Origin: Neodontobutis hainanensis
Taxonomy: Eukaryota; Chordata; Actinopteri; Gobiiformes; Odontobutidae
Direction of reading: 5' to 3'
Length of the DNA stretch: 64,000 nt
NCBI GenBank assembly: GCA_024349245.1
Contig: JALDNG010001371.1
Location: 1 to 64,000 of the forward strand
The translations under genes were made by a program, and so were the position numbers. Shown here one piece after another: positions 31,640-42,835 of the stretch (its first letter is position 1; every line of letters starts with the position of its first letter). The notes below the pieces were generated by a model, which made no database searches, was not told the DNA's origin, and saw only the letters and a list, made by a program, of their open reading frames with translations.

Positions 31640-32195
31640 GGCTTGCAGCTTTAATTATTTTTATTTTTTTTAGGCTCAAGCCTGTGATCACCAGGAGAAC
31701 CTAATGTTTTTGCTTGAGTTATTTTGATTTTATTTTTTATTTTTTTTTTATGCCCAAGCCAGTGATGACCGGGAGGGCCAATTGTTTTTGCTCAAGTTAT
31801 TTTTATTTTATTTTTTTTTTCTGCAAAATGAGCCCTAATTTGACTTAGTAAACTCAAGCCTGGGGAAAAATGTATTTGAAGTATTTGAAAAAATAAATTA
31901 AAAGAAATGACTCAGTGGCGACCCAGTGGAAAATGAAAATACATTGGGCCTAAGGAAAGTGAAAGTAATTTTTTCCAATGTAGAAAAATGAAACTTGGTA
32001 CATCTATAGGACACCTCAGAGCAAACAGAAAAGTCTATGACAGCCACAGCCTAAACTCAACAGGAAGTCCGCCATCTGGGGTGGAACGCGTGACTACCTA
32101 AATCGCACCACTCGCGTCAAAAGAATAAGCTCAATGTGTTTTAATCTAAAAGGCCCCAAATTTGGTGAGTATTATCTAGACACGAGTGCCAAAAA
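31640..32195 (+). repeat. Dispersed repeat, copy 1 (inverted copy near 63 kb)
   Basis: It contains two AT-rich subrepeats of about 85 bp (31660-31830), the words AAGCCTGTGATCACC and AAGCCAGTGATGACC, a CAGTGGCGACCCAGTGG block and GACAGCCACAGCCTAAACTC. The same blocks occur in reverse order and orientation at 62985-63440. No coding capacity was seen. Confidence 0.7.
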
Positions 32196-32399
32196 AGTTA
32201 TTAGTTTGTTTTTTGATACATTTGTGGCTGTGGTCGTAATGAGCCTGTGAAGAGCCAGCCATTTCTTTGGGAATTAAATGCCATTTATTGTAATGTGGGA
32301 CTGAGGACTCAAATGCGCACAAGACAGTGAAGGTAAGTGATTCTTTATTTAAGTACAGATAGTGACAGGAAGCTGGATAGGAGATCTGAAACTGTAGTC

Positions 32400-32690
32400 C
32401 GTGCGGAGGAACTGCGCTGATGGCTGAAGTGAAGTTGTGAACTGGAACCAAGCCGAGGAGCTGGACCGAGAGTTGGAGTTGAACTGTGGAGCTAAACCGA
32501 GACCTGGTGCCGAGCCGGTGACGGAAGACCAAGCCGGAAGCTGGGCTGAGAGTTGGAGTGAGCCGTTGAGCTGCGCCGAAGCCTGGAGCCGAGCCGGTGA
32601 CTGGAGACCAAGCCGAGGAACTGGGCTGCTAGCTGGAGTCCAGACCTGGAGCGAGGGCTGGAAACATTCACACAAAGTCTGCTGAACGAT
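32400..32690 (+). repeat. Degenerate GC-rich tandem repeat
   Basis: Irregular repeats of a motif like GAGCCGGTGACTGGAGACCAAGCC alternate with GAGAGTTGGAG. Overlapping open frames on both strands (32176-32532, 32349-32732, 32437-32685) are long only because the repeat lacks stops. Further right, TTTAAATACC at 32718 looks TATA-like, as in the leader of some fish repeats. Confidence 0.5.
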
Positions 32691-33099
32691 TTGGCAGGGA
32701 AGAGGTGGAAAGGAGCGGTTTAAATACCTCACTGATGGTAATAGATTGCAGGTGCTTGGGACAGGTGGCAGTGATGAGATGAAGGAAGGAGAAAAAAAGT
32801 GGAGCGGATCCCTGAGGGAGACGGAGTGGATCTGACAGTTGTAGGTTACAGTTTGACAAAAGCATAATTTTGTGTTTTATTGCGAGTCACTTTGCAGTTT
32901 GAATGATGTCCTATAAACAAAATGACGAGTATGTTTTTATGATTGCGCCACGCCCGCCTCTGCCTCTCTTAACACGTGCACACGCCACTCCAGCATTGCA
33001 AACTTACTTGACATCGCAGCCTGCTTATAGCCTGTCTCTATATACGATATCTATGATTATAGCCACGGAGCTTCAGAGCTAAGGCGGAGCTACAGATTA

Positions 33100-34595
33100 G
33101 GTGTCCCTAAAGAACCCGCGTATCTAACAGTAGTTCCGCATAATTAATTTGCACGCGAGTTTTATTTATTTTTATACCGTGTGTTCTCCGTGTGTATTCA
33201 CGCCCCTACCAAAGTTTGTTTCGTTTAAAACTTACCTTTATGGTTCCAAATTCACTTGTTCCCGTCTCCGTCAACATGTCTGCCAACCGTCAAAATGTCG
33301 GGGAGGGGCTTTGACGTCATGCTCCAAATGCAGAGAAGGTTGCCATATTTACTGATGTCACTCCATTATCTTTTACTTGGAAATATTAACTAATTAAGCC
33401 AATGAACTGGTTTAGTTACTTGGATCGAATGATTCAATTTACATACAAAACTGAGGACACATAATTACAAACAATCACCAAGTAATGCACTACATAAAAA
33501 CTGCTATTTTAAAGTAATAGCACTGAATTTGTATTTTTTGTAAAATTTAAATAGATAATTGAAATAATAATTACAGGGCAAAAAATATTTTTTTCAGTGT
33601 ACACTAAATACAGCAACATGTTTTATGCCGGATTGTCCACACTCAAAAAAATATCTCTTTAAACTAACTTAATTCAATTATGGACAGTGGTTCCACATGA
33701 TCAAATAATTTTTTATCAACATGAATTACATTTTTTGAATCTATGTAAGCTCCTTGTGTTGAGACAACACAACATAATGTGAAACTATTTGAAATAGTAA
33801 TGTACCACCAAATCAATGGAATTAATTCATTGTAACTTAAAGTTAAGTTAGTGAACATGCGTTAGTTTTTTTATAACTGGCTAGATATGTTTCACTCAAA
33901 TAACACAAGATTTGCCTTAAACAACTCTATTATAGACAGCGGTTCCATTCCAATTAGTTCTTATTACTTTAACTCAATGGTTTCCATTTGAAGTTATGCC
34001 ATACAAAGCAGCATTTTGTTTGTGTGTGACAGTGTTAATTTAGTTTTAGTCTTAGTCTTTTGACTATATTCTTTTTAGCTTTAGTCAAGTTTTAGTCATC
34101 TGAATTTTTTAATTTTAGACTTATTTTAGTCGACTAAAATTGCTTGGTATTTAGTCGACTAAAATTGCTTGTTATTTTAACTAACTATGTTAAAATAAGA
34201 CTAAAATCAATAACAGATTTACTAGACAATTTTTTACAATATTTTATAAGTTTGGTATAGAAAATAAACTTAAAATATATATAAAACAAAAATTCAACTT
34301 TATGTCAACACAACAGTCTCTTTATTTCAATTCAAAAGCTTTTATGCAGCAACAAACACTGTCATGGTAATGTAAACAATAACTAGCTGCCAATTCACCA
34401 TCAATAAAAGAAAAATAAAGTTAGGTCCAGGACCTTAAAGCTTACAGCTGAGCTGAACAATAAGTGCAAACATTTTTAATTTCGAATCTAAAGTGCACTG
34501 AACGACATTTTTTCCTTGCTACCACAATGCTGGCAATTCAACCACAGAATAGGAACACTTATTTACCTCTATTCATTTTCAAGAAAGCACTTTGT

Positions 34596-34597
<2 letters not shown>
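33100..34597. other. AT-rich sequence with repeat debris
   Basis: There is no gene. At 34040-34200 the motif TTTTAGTC / TAGTCGACTAAAATTG is repeated, as at the ends of some fish DNA transposons. At 33650-34010 there is a dispersed-repeat-like text with GGACAGTGGTTCCA and GACAGCGGTTCCA. Confidence 0.35.

Positions 34598-34632
<35 letters not shown>
34598..34632. repeat. (AT)n microsatellite at the 3' end of the Rex6-like LINE
   Basis: About 16 AT units directly follow the last recognisable codons of the minus-strand LINE. Short tandem repeats at the 3' end are usual for this LINE group. Confidence 0.8.
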
Positions 34633-34636
<4 letters not shown>

Positions 34637-34654
34637 AAACTTTGTCCTTCACCC

Positions 34655-37580
34655 TCCATGGGTGGTCTCATCCTTGAGCTTGAGGGTTCTGCGCAGTATC
34701 TTTGCTGTTCCTAGTACTGCACTTTTCTGGACCGAGATGTCTGGTGTTCTTCCAGGGATCTGCTTTAGTCACTCTTCCAGTTTGGGGTCACTGCCCGAGT
34801 GCTCCGATGACCACGGGCACCACTGACGCCTTCACCTTCCAAGTCTTTTCTAGCTCTTCTCTGAGCCCTTGGTATTTCTCTAGTTTCTCATGTTCCTTTT
34901 TCCTGATGTTGCAATCACTTGGTATTGCCACATCAACCACAACGGCTTTCCTCTGCTGTTTGTCCACCACCACGATGTCTGGTTGGTTCGCCATTACCAT
35001 TCTGTCAGTCTGAATCTGGAAGTCCCACAGGATCTTGGCTCGGTCATTCTCTACCACCTTTGGAGGTGTTTCCCACTTTGACCTCGGGGTTTCCAGGCCG
35101 TACTCCGTGCAGATGTTCCTGTACACTATGCCAGCCACTTGGTTATGGCGTTCCATGTATGCTTTCCCTGCCAGCATCTTACACCCTGCAGTTAAGTGTT
35201 GGATTGTCTCAGGGGCCTACACGCACAGCCTACACCTTGGGTCTTGTCTGGTGTGGTAGATCTGGGCCTCTATTGCTCTGGTGCTCAGGGCTTGTTCCTG
35301 TGCAGCCATGATGAGTGCCTCTGTGCTGTCCTTCAGTCCGGCCCGTTCTAGCCATTGGTAGGATTTCTTGATATCAGCCACTTCAGATATGTTCCGGTGG
35401 TACATCCCATGTAGGGGTTTGTCCTCCCATGATGGTCCCTCCTCCAGCTCCTCTTCCTCTGTTCCCCATTGCCTGAGACATTCACTAAGCACGTCATCTG
35501 TTGGGGCCTTATCTTTGATGTACTTGTGGATCTTGGATGTTTCATCCTGGATAGTGGCTCTCACACTCACTAGTCCACGGCCGCCTTCCTTACGGCTAGC
35601 ATACAGTCTCAGGGTGCTGGATTTGGGATGGAACCCTCCATGCATGGTGAGGAGCTTTCGTGTCTTAACATCTGTGGTCTGTATCTCTTCCTTTGGCCAC
35701 CTTATTATTCCTGCAGAGTATCTGATCACTGGCAGGGCGTAGCTGTTTATTGCCCGTGCCTTGTTCTTGCCATTGAGCTGACTTCTTAGGACTTGCCTTA
35801 CTCGTTGGAGGTATTTGGCAGTTGCTGTTTTCCTTGTTACCTCTTCAAGGTTGCCATTTGCCTGTGGTATTCCAAGGTACTTGTAACCATCCTCAATGTC
35901 TGCTATTGTTCCTTCTGGTAGTGAGACCCCTTCTGTGTGGACTACCTTCCCTCTCTTTGTCACCATTCGACTATACTTCTCAAGCCCGAATGACATCCCA
36001 ATGTCAGAGCTGTAGATCCTGGTGGTGTGGATCAGTGAGTCAATGTCCCGCTCGCTCTTAGCGTATAGCTTGATGTCATCCATGTAGAGGAGGTGACTGA
36101 TGGTGGCCCCATTCCTGAGTCGATATCCATAGCCAGTCTTGTTGATTATTTGGCTGAGGGGGTTCAGACCTATGCAGAACAGCAGTGGGAACAGAGCATC
36201 TCCTTGGTATATGCCACATTTGATGGATACTTGTGCAAGTGGCTTGCCATTGGCCTCAAGGGTGGTTTTCCATAGCCCCATTGAGTTTGCAATGAAGAGT
36301 CTTAGAGTCCTGTTGATGTTGTACATCTCCAAGCATTCAGTGATCCATGTGTGTGGCATTGAGTCGTATGCTTTCTTGTAATCAATCCAGGCAGTGCACA
36401 TGTTGGTGTGTCGTGTTCTGCAGTCTTGGGTGACTGTTCTGTCAACCAGGAGTTGGTGTTTGGCTCCTCTGGTTTCTTTTCCGATGCCCTTCTGTGCTTT
36501 GCTCATGTATTGATCCATGTGCCCAATTATCTTAGCCGCGATGATGCCTGACATGAGCTTCCATGTTGTGGAGAGACAGGTTATTGGCCGATAGTTGGAT
36601 GGCACTGTACCCTTTGTGGGATCCTTCAGGATCAGGATTGTACGCCCTTCGGTAAGCCATTCAGGGTGCGTCCCATCCCTTAGCAGCTGGTTCATTTGTG
36701 CTGCAAGGCGCTCGTGGAGTGCAGTGAACTTCTTTAGCCAGTAGGTGTGGATCCTGTCAGGGCCCGGTGCTGTCCAGTTTTTCATACCTGAGACTCTTTC
36801 TTGAACGTCTGCCTCTGTGATGGTAACTGGATTCTGTTCAGGGAGGTTGCTGTGGTCCTCTCTCAGAGCCACCATCCACTGTGCATCGCTGTTGTGTGAT
36901 GCCTCCCTCTCCCATATATTTTTCCAGTATTGTTCAGTTTCCAGCCTTGGTGGGTCGGCTCTGCTGTTATTACCCTGCCACTAAGCATACACTTTCGCAG
37001 GCTGAGTTGCGAACAGCCGGTTTATTCTTCTGGCTTCATTCTCTCTTGTGTACCTCTTTAGGCGGCTGGCCAAGGCTTGGAGCCTTTGTTTGGCAGTTTC
37101 AAGTGCTTCAGGTATTAGCATCTGGTTGTACCTATTGGGTACTTGTTTTCTCATTGCACCTTTCTTGGCCTCTGTCAGTTGGCTCACTTCTCTCCGTGCC
37201 TTCTTGATTTTAGCCTCCAGCCTTTGTTTCCATGGTGGGTATTGTTTATCATGGTTGCTCTTATAGCCAAGCATCTCAAGGATCACTGCTGCTGAGGTGT
37301 ATATCAGCTCATTGGTTTCAGTGATGGTTGTGGTAGGGATCGCACTTAATGCTGCATTCACATCTTCTAGGAGACTTTCTGATGGTACTTCACTTAGCCG
37401 TTGTAGTTGGCGTCGGGGTTGCCTTTCATTCATTCTCGCCATGATCTTGTCTTTCATGTCAGTCGCTGCCTCGTTCAGCGTTATTGCACTTATTGGGGCT
37501 TCGTGCCCAATCTCTGACCACTGACCTCTCGTCCTGGCTTCCCTTGCCGTAGCATTTGTGTTGTATCTCGTCAATCTCAA
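34655..37580 (-). pseudogene. Rex6/R4-like LINE polyprotein (RT plus restriction-like endonuclease), broken
   Basis: A single frame runs from 37580 to 34788, interrupted by only two stops, both TAG (36981-36983 and 35217-35219). In order: N-terminal basic coiled region (37580-36981); RT with SNYRPITCL, IDYKKAYDS (motif A), GIYQGDALFPLLF (motif B), YMDD (motif C) and YKYLGIPQ; then CRLC and H...C zinc knuckle, interrupted by the second TAG; then endonuclease QPDIVVVDKQQRKAVVVDVA of PD-(D/E)XK type. After IGALG one G appears missing, and the last ~45 codons lie in another frame with a further TGA. Its job would be target-primed reverse transcription. As written it is not a complete protein, but it looks young. 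Confidence 0.85.
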
Positions 37581-37963
37581 GTTGTGATAGCAGTTGCCGC
37601 TTGTGGATGTTGGAACACTGAGCTACTAGGTGCTTCGATGTAAGCGTGGACTGTGGGTTTCGAAGTAACCATTCATCTCACATCCTCTTCATGTAACCCC
37701 TATGACTAGGGTTACTGGAGTAGTAGCATTCCAACAGAGCCTTGTTATCGCATCTTGTCCATCTCTGTGCTGTTCCTGTTCCTGTTCTTGTTCCAGTAGC
37801 CCATTTGTCATCAAGTTGCTCTGGTTCCCCAACACCTGACGCAGACCTTGTTTGGCCGGTCGCCGTCTGATCCGGCTTCTCATAGCATTTAATGTCTCTC
37901 ATCATTTTTATGAGGCAGTAGCGCGAAGGGTCTTGCCTAAGGACCCCCACTGGCTAGCACCCC

Positions 37964-38047
37964 GAGGGGGATTCGAACCCGGGGGATTCGAACCCGGGTC
38001 CCCCGTGTGAAAAGCCCTGTCCTTACCAGCTGAGCTATCCAGTTACC
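37964..38047 (-). promoter_or_regulatory. tRNA-like pol III box sequence, copy 1
   Basis: On the minus strand it has TAGCTCAGCTGGT (A box) and GGTTCGAATCC (B box), but the arms between them do not fold into a good cloverleaf. A 17-base stretch around the B box is duplicated in this copy. It is either a SINE head or part of the LINE 5' end. Confidence 0.5.
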
Positions 38048-38218
38048 AAAGTCATAGCAATTGTTATTTGATGAATTTTAACGGTTAGGGTCACGCCTCA
38101 CTAACAACTTTGTTTATGCTCTCGGTTTCAGAGACATTCAAATTTTATATATATATATATACAGAACTGCTAGTGATTCCTGCCAACCCAAAGACCCACC
38201 ACAACCTCTCCATTCAAC

Positions 38219-38736
38219 TAGGTAGATCATTCCACCAATGTGGAACAGATCCAGAGAAAGTACGCGAGAGTGATTTTTTTCCTTTTTGGGATGGTACAAC
38301 CAGACGTTGTTCATTTGCAGAGCGCAGGGATCTGGTAGGAACATAGGTCTGTATCAGTGAGTGAAGATATGAGGGGGCTGAGCCAGTGGTGGTCTTGTAG
38401 GCCAAGAGCATAGCTTTGAACTTAATGCATCAACCGGGAGCCAATGTAACCTAATGAGGAGAGGAGTTATGTGCGCTCTCTTTGGTTCTTTAAAGACCAC
38501 TCTTGCTGCTGCATTCTGGATGAGCTGCAGAGGTTTGGTTGTGCAGGCAGGGAGTCCAGCCAGAAGAGCATTGCAATAATCCAGTTTGGACAAGACAAGA
38601 GCCTGAACTAGGATTTATGAGAGTGCTCCGATAGGAAAGGTCTAATTTTCCTAATGTTGTAGAGGATGAATCTACAGGACCTGGTGGTGCTGGCAACATG
38701 ACTTGTGAAGTTTAGTTGATCATCAATTACCACTCT
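38219..38736 (-). mobile_element. L2-like LINE RT C-terminal fragment, copy 1
   Basis: Minus-strand text includes LSKLDYCNALLAGLPA, IQNAAARVVF, HITPLLIRLHWLPV and VPHWWNDLP, the characteristic C-terminal RT region of fish L2-type LINEs. Two small frame changes break it. At its left end (38162-38222) a piece of the same LINE appears in plus orientation. Confidence 0.85.
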
Positions 38737-38936
38737 TTCATACCTGAGACTCTTTCTTGAACGTCTGCCTCTGTGATGGTAACTGGATTCTGTTCAGGGA
38801 GGTTGCTGTGGTCCTCTCTCAGAGCCACCATCCACTGTGCATCGCTGTTGTGTGATGCCTCCCTCTCCCATATATTTTTCCAGTATTGTTCAGTTTCCAG
38901 CCTTGGTGGGTCGGCTCTGCTGTTATTACCCTGCCA

Positions 38937-39512
38937 CTAAGCATACACTTTCGCAGGCTGAGTTGCGAACAGCCGGTTTATTCTTCTGGCTTCATTCTCT
39001 CTTGTGTACCTCTTTAGGCGGCTGGCCAAGGCTTGGAGCCTTTGTTTGGCAGTTTCAAGTGCTTCAGGTATTAGCATCTGGTTGTACCTATTGGGTACTT
39101 GTTTTCTCATTGCACCTTTCTTGGCCTCTGTCAGTTGGCTCACTTCTCTCCGTGCCTTCTTGATTTTAGCCTCCAGCCTTTGTTTCCATGGTGGGTATTG
39201 TTTATCATGGTTGCTCTTATAGCCAAGCATCTCAAGGATCACTGCTGCTGAGGTGTATATCAGCTCATTGGTTTCAGTGATGGTTGTGGTAGGGATCGCA
39301 CTTAATGCTGCATTCACATCTTCTAGGAGACTTTCTGATGGTACTTCACTTAGCCGTTGTAGTTGGCGTCGGGGTTGCCTTTCATTCATTCTCGCCATGA
39401 TCTTGTCTTTCATGTCAGTCGCTGCCTCGTTCAGCGTTATTGCACTTATTGGGGCTTCGTACCCAATCTCTGACCACTGACCTCTCGTCCTGGCTTCCCC
39501 TTGCCGTAGCAT
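38937..39512 (-). pseudogene. Rex6-like LINE N-terminal region, copy 2
   Basis: Same minus-strand protein text as in the main element (RRQLQRLSEVPSESLLEDVN, then a lysine/arginine-rich region) ending at the same TAG. It has no RT behind it because the duplication starts inside the RT frame. Confidence 0.85.
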
Positions 39513-39920
39513 TTGTGTTGTATCTCGTCAATCTCAAGTTGTGATAGCAGTTGCCGCTTGTGGATGTTGGAACACTGAGCTACTAGGTGCTTCGATGTAA
39601 GCGTGGACTGTGGGTTTCGAAGTAACCATTCATCTCACATCCTCTTCATGTAACCCCTATGACTAGGGTTACTGGAGTAGTAGCATTCCAACAGAGCCTT
39701 GTTATCGCATCTTGTCCATCTCTGTGCTGTTCCTGTTCCTGTTCCTGTTCTTGTTCCAGTAGCCCATTTGTCATCAAGTTGCTCTGGTTCCCCAACACCT
39801 GACGCAGACCTTGTTTGGCCGGTCGCGCCTGATCCGGCTTCTCATAGCATTTAATGTCTCTCATCATTTTTATGAGGCAGTAGCGCGAAGGGTCTTGCCT
39901 AAGGACCCCACTGGCTAGCA

Positions 39921-40003
39921 CCCGAGGGGATTCAACCCGGGGATTCGAACCCGGGTCCCCGTGTGAAAAGCCCTGTCCTTACCAGCTGAGCTATCCAGTT
40001 ACC
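39921..40003 (-). promoter_or_regulatory. tRNA-like pol III box sequence, copy 2
   Basis: The A box is intact. The doubled B-box stretch is partly eroded: one of the two copies lacks a G (ttcaacccgg). Confidence 0.5.
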
Positions 40004-40174
40004 AAAGTCATAGCAATTGTTATTTGATGAATTTTAACGGTTAGGGTCACGCCTCACTAACAACTTTGTTTATGCTCTCGGTTTCAGAGACATTCAAATT
40101 TTATATATATATATATACAGAACTGCTAGTGATTCCTGCCAACCCAAAGACCCACCACAACCTCTCCATTCAAC

Positions 40175-40697
40175 TAGGTAGATCATTCCACCAATGTGGA
40201 ACAGATCCAGAGAAAGTACGCGAGAGTGATTTTTTTCCTTTTTGGGATGGTACAACCAGACGTTGTTCATTTGCAGAGCGCAGGGATCTGGTAGGAACAT
40301 AGGTCTGTATCAGTGAGTGAAGATATGAGGGGGCTGAGCCAGTGGTGGTCTTGTAGGCCAAGAGCATAGCTTTGAACTTAATGCGTGCATCAACCGGGAG
40401 CCAATGTAACCTAATGAGGAGAGGAGTTATGTGCGCTCTCTTTGGTTCTTTAAAGACCACTCTTGCTGCTGCATTCTGGATGAGCTGCAGAGGTTTGGTT
40501 GTGCAGGCAGGGAGTCCAGCCAGAAGAGCATTGCAATAATCCAGTTTGGACAAGACAAGAGCCTGAACTAGGATTTGCGTAGAGTGCTCCGATAGGAAAG
40601 GTCTAATTTTCCTAATGTTGTAGAGGATGAATCTACAGGACCTGGTGGTGCTGGCAACATGACTTGTGAAGTTTAGTTGATCATCAATTACCACTCT
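40175..40697 (-). mobile_element. L2-like LINE RT C-terminal fragment, copy 2
   Basis: Open for 174 codons from VIDDQLNFTSHVAS to WWNDLPS. Lacks the frame breaks of copy 1. The inverted plus-strand scrap is at 40118-40178. Confidence 0.85.
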
Positions 40698-40897
40698 TTC
40701 ATACCTGAGACTCTTTCTTGAACGTCTGCCTCTGTGATGGTAACTGGATTCTGTTCAGGGAGGTTGCTGTGGTCCTCTCTCAGAGCCACCATCCACTGTG
40801 CATCGCTGTTGTGTGATGCCTCCCTCTCCCATATATTTTTCCAGTATTGTTCAGTTTCCAGCCTTGGTGGGTCGGCTCTGCTGTTATTACCCTGCCA

Positions 40898-41470
40898 CTA
40901 AGCATACACTTTCGCAGGCTGAGTTGCGAACAGCCGGTTTATTCTTCTGGCTTCATTCTCTCTTGTGTACCTCTTTAGGCGGCTGGCCAAGGCTTGGAGC
41001 CTTTGTTTGGCAGTTTCAAGTGCTTCAGGTATTAGCATCTGGTTGTACCTATTGGGTACTTGTTTTCTCATTGCACCTTTCTTGGCCTCTGTCAGTTGGC
41101 TCACTTCTCTCCGTGCCTTCTTGATTTTAGCCTCCAGCCTTTGTTTCCATGGTGGGTATTGTTTATCATGGTTGCTCTTATAGCCAAGCATCTCAAGGAT
41201 CACTGCTGCTGAGGTGTATATCAGCTCATTGGTTTCAGTGATGGTTGTGGTAGGGATCGCACTTAATGCTGCATTCACATCTTCTAGGAGACTTTCTGAT
41301 GGTACTTCACTTAGCCGTTGTAGTTGGCGTCGGGGTTGCCTTTCATTCATTCTCGCCATGATCTTGTCTTTCATGTCAGTCGCTGCCTCGTTCAGCGTTA
41401 TTGCACTTATTGGGGCTTCGCCCAATCTCTGACCACTGACCTCTCGTCCTGGCTTCCCTTGCCGTAGCAT
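40898..41470 (-). pseudogene. Rex6-like LINE N-terminal region, copy 3
   Basis: Same as copy 2, but the first ~25 residues are in another frame because of the small deletion near 41419. It ends at the same TAG codon, so that stop predates the triplication. Confidence 0.85.
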
Positions 41471-41880
41471 TTGTGTTGTATCTCGTCAATCTCAAGTTGT
41501 GATAGCAGTTGCCGCTTGTGGATGTTGGAACACTGAGCTACTAGGTGCTTCGATGTAAGCGTGGACTGTGGGTTTCGAAGTAACCATTCATCTCACATCC
41601 TCTTCATGTAACCCCTATGACTAGGGTTACTGGAGTAGTAGCATTCCAACAGAGCCTTGTTATCGCATCTTGTCCATCTCTGTGCTGTTCCTGTTCCTGT
41701 TCCTGTTCTTGTTCCAGTAGCCCATTTGTCATCAAGTTGCTCTGGTTCCCCAACACCTGACGCAGACCTTGTTTGGCCGGTCGCCGTCTGATCCGGCTTC
41801 TCATAGCATTTAATGTCTCTCATCATTTTTATGAGGCAGTAGCGCGAAGGGTCTTGCCTAAGGACCCCCACTGGCTAGCA

Positions 41881-41953
41881 CCCCGAGGGGGATTCGAACC
41901 CGGGTCCCCCGTGTGAAAAGCCCTGTCCTTACCAGCTGAGCTATCCAGTTACC
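41881..41953 (-). promoter_or_regulatory. tRNA-like pol III box sequence, copy 3
   Basis: Only one B box here, A and B boxes both perfect. The 73-base length is tRNA-like, but acceptor ends and anticodon arm do not pair, so I do not call it a tRNA gene. Confidence 0.5.
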
Positions 41954-42126
41954 AAAGTCATAGCAATTGTTATTTGATGAATTTTAACGGTTAGGGTCAC
42001 GCCTCACTAACAACTTTGTTTATGCTCTCGGTTTCAGAGACATTCAAATTTTATATATATATATATATACAGAACTGCTAGTGATTCCTGCCAACCCAAA
42101 GACCCACCACAACCTCTCCATTCAAC

Positions 42127-42835
42127 TAGGTAGATCATTCCACCAATGTGGAACAGATCCAGAGAAAGTACGCGAGAGTGATTTTTTTCCTTTTTGGGAT
42201 GGTACAACCAGACGTTGTTCATTTGCAGAGCGCAGGGATCTGGTAGGAACATAGGTCTGTATCAGTGAGTGAAGATATGAGGGGGCTGAGCCAGTGGTGG
42301 TCTTGTAGGCCAAGAGCATAGCTTTGAACTTAATGCGTGCATCAACCGGGAGCCAATGTAACCTAATGAGGAGAGGAGTTATGTGCGCTCTCTTTGGTTC
42401 TTTAAAGACCACTCTTGCTGCTGCATTCTGGATGAGCTGCAGAGGTTTGGTTGTGCAGGCAGGGAGTCCAGCCAGAAGAGCATTGCAATAATCCAGTTTG
42501 GACAAGACAAGAGCCTGAACTAGGATTTGCGTAGAGTGCTCCGATAGGAAAGGTCTAATTTTCCTAATGTTGTAGAGGATGAATCTACAGGACCTGGTGG
42601 TGCTGGCAACATGACTTGTGAAGTTTAGTTGATCATCAATTACCACTCCCAGATTTCTGGCAGTGCTGGATGGTGTAATGGTTGATGAGCCTAGTTGAAT
42701 GGAGAGGTTGTGGCGGGTCTTTGGGTTGGCTGGAATCAGTAGCAGTTCTGTTTTTCCAAGGTTCAGCTGCAGGTGATGGTCCTTCATCCAAAGTGAGATG
42801 TCACTCAGGCCGAGACACGAGCAGAGACCGTCGGA
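42127..42835 (-). mobile_element. L2-like LINE RT C-terminal fragment, copy 3 (longest)
   Basis: Open for 221 codons and extends further toward the RT core (KTELLLIPANPKTRHNLSIQ, then VIDDQLNF). Upstream LSDISLW can be read in another frame to about 42835, where similarity stops. The plus-strand scrap at 42070-42130 encodes the same ELLVIPANPKTHHNLSIQLG words, so the two form an inverted repeat about 600 bp apart. Confidence 0.87.

Larger units (their letters stand above)
34633..38047 (-). mobile_element. Rex6/R4-like non-LTR retrotransposon, nearly full length
   Basis: The element holds one minus-strand reading frame with reverse transcriptase and a C-terminal restriction-like endonuclease, a 5' region with a short CAGGAA-type microsatellite (37770-37800), and a tRNA-like pol III box sequence at its 5' side. 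The 3' end is an AT repeat. The domain order (RT, then C-terminal endonuclease) places it in the R2/R4/Dong/Rex6 group rather than L1- or RTE-type LINEs. From about 36780 rightwards it is part of the triplicated segment. Confidence 0.85.
36779..38736. repeat. Tandem 1.96-kb duplication, copy 1
   Basis: Left to right it holds part of the Rex6-like RT frame, its N-terminal part and 5' region, a pol III-like box sequence, an (AT)n run and an L2-like fragment. The left border ttcatacctg (36781) lies inside the RT frame and is continuous with the full element. The right border is fused to copy 2 at 38737. Small deletions near 38430 and 38614 break the L2 frame in this copy. Confidence 0.92.
38737..40697. 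repeat. Tandem 1.96-kb duplication, copy 2
   Basis: Same order as copy 1, offset 1956. The junction reads ccactc then ttcatacc at 38731-38744, joining L2 sequence to RT sequence. The pol III-like box sequence has lost several bases, and the GTTCCT microsatellite has one more unit than copy 1. Confidence 0.92.
40698..42650. repeat. Tandem 1.96-kb duplication, copy 3
   Basis: Offset 1961 from copy 2. The right end runs on without a break into more L2 sequence (to 42835), so it keeps the original right flank. Near 41419 two bases are missing, which changes the frame of the N-terminal LINE region. Confidence 0.92.

Noticed and set aside
32176..32732. Overlapping 118- and 127-codon frames as a gene
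   Set aside because: They lie in a degenerate GC-rich tandem repeat, with frames open on both strands.
34464..36381. Plus-strand open frames over the Rex6-like element (for example 34919-35311, 35368-35742)
   Set aside because: They are antisense to the RT/endonuclease frame, which accounts for them.
36881..41432. Plus-strand frames repeated three times (108, 72 and 75 codons)
   Set aside because: Antisense shadows of the LINE N-terminal region, repeated by the triplication.
41881..41953. Functional tRNA gene
   Set aside because: A and B boxes are good, but the acceptor ends and anticodon arm do not pair. Treated as a SINE- or LINE-related pol III box sequence.
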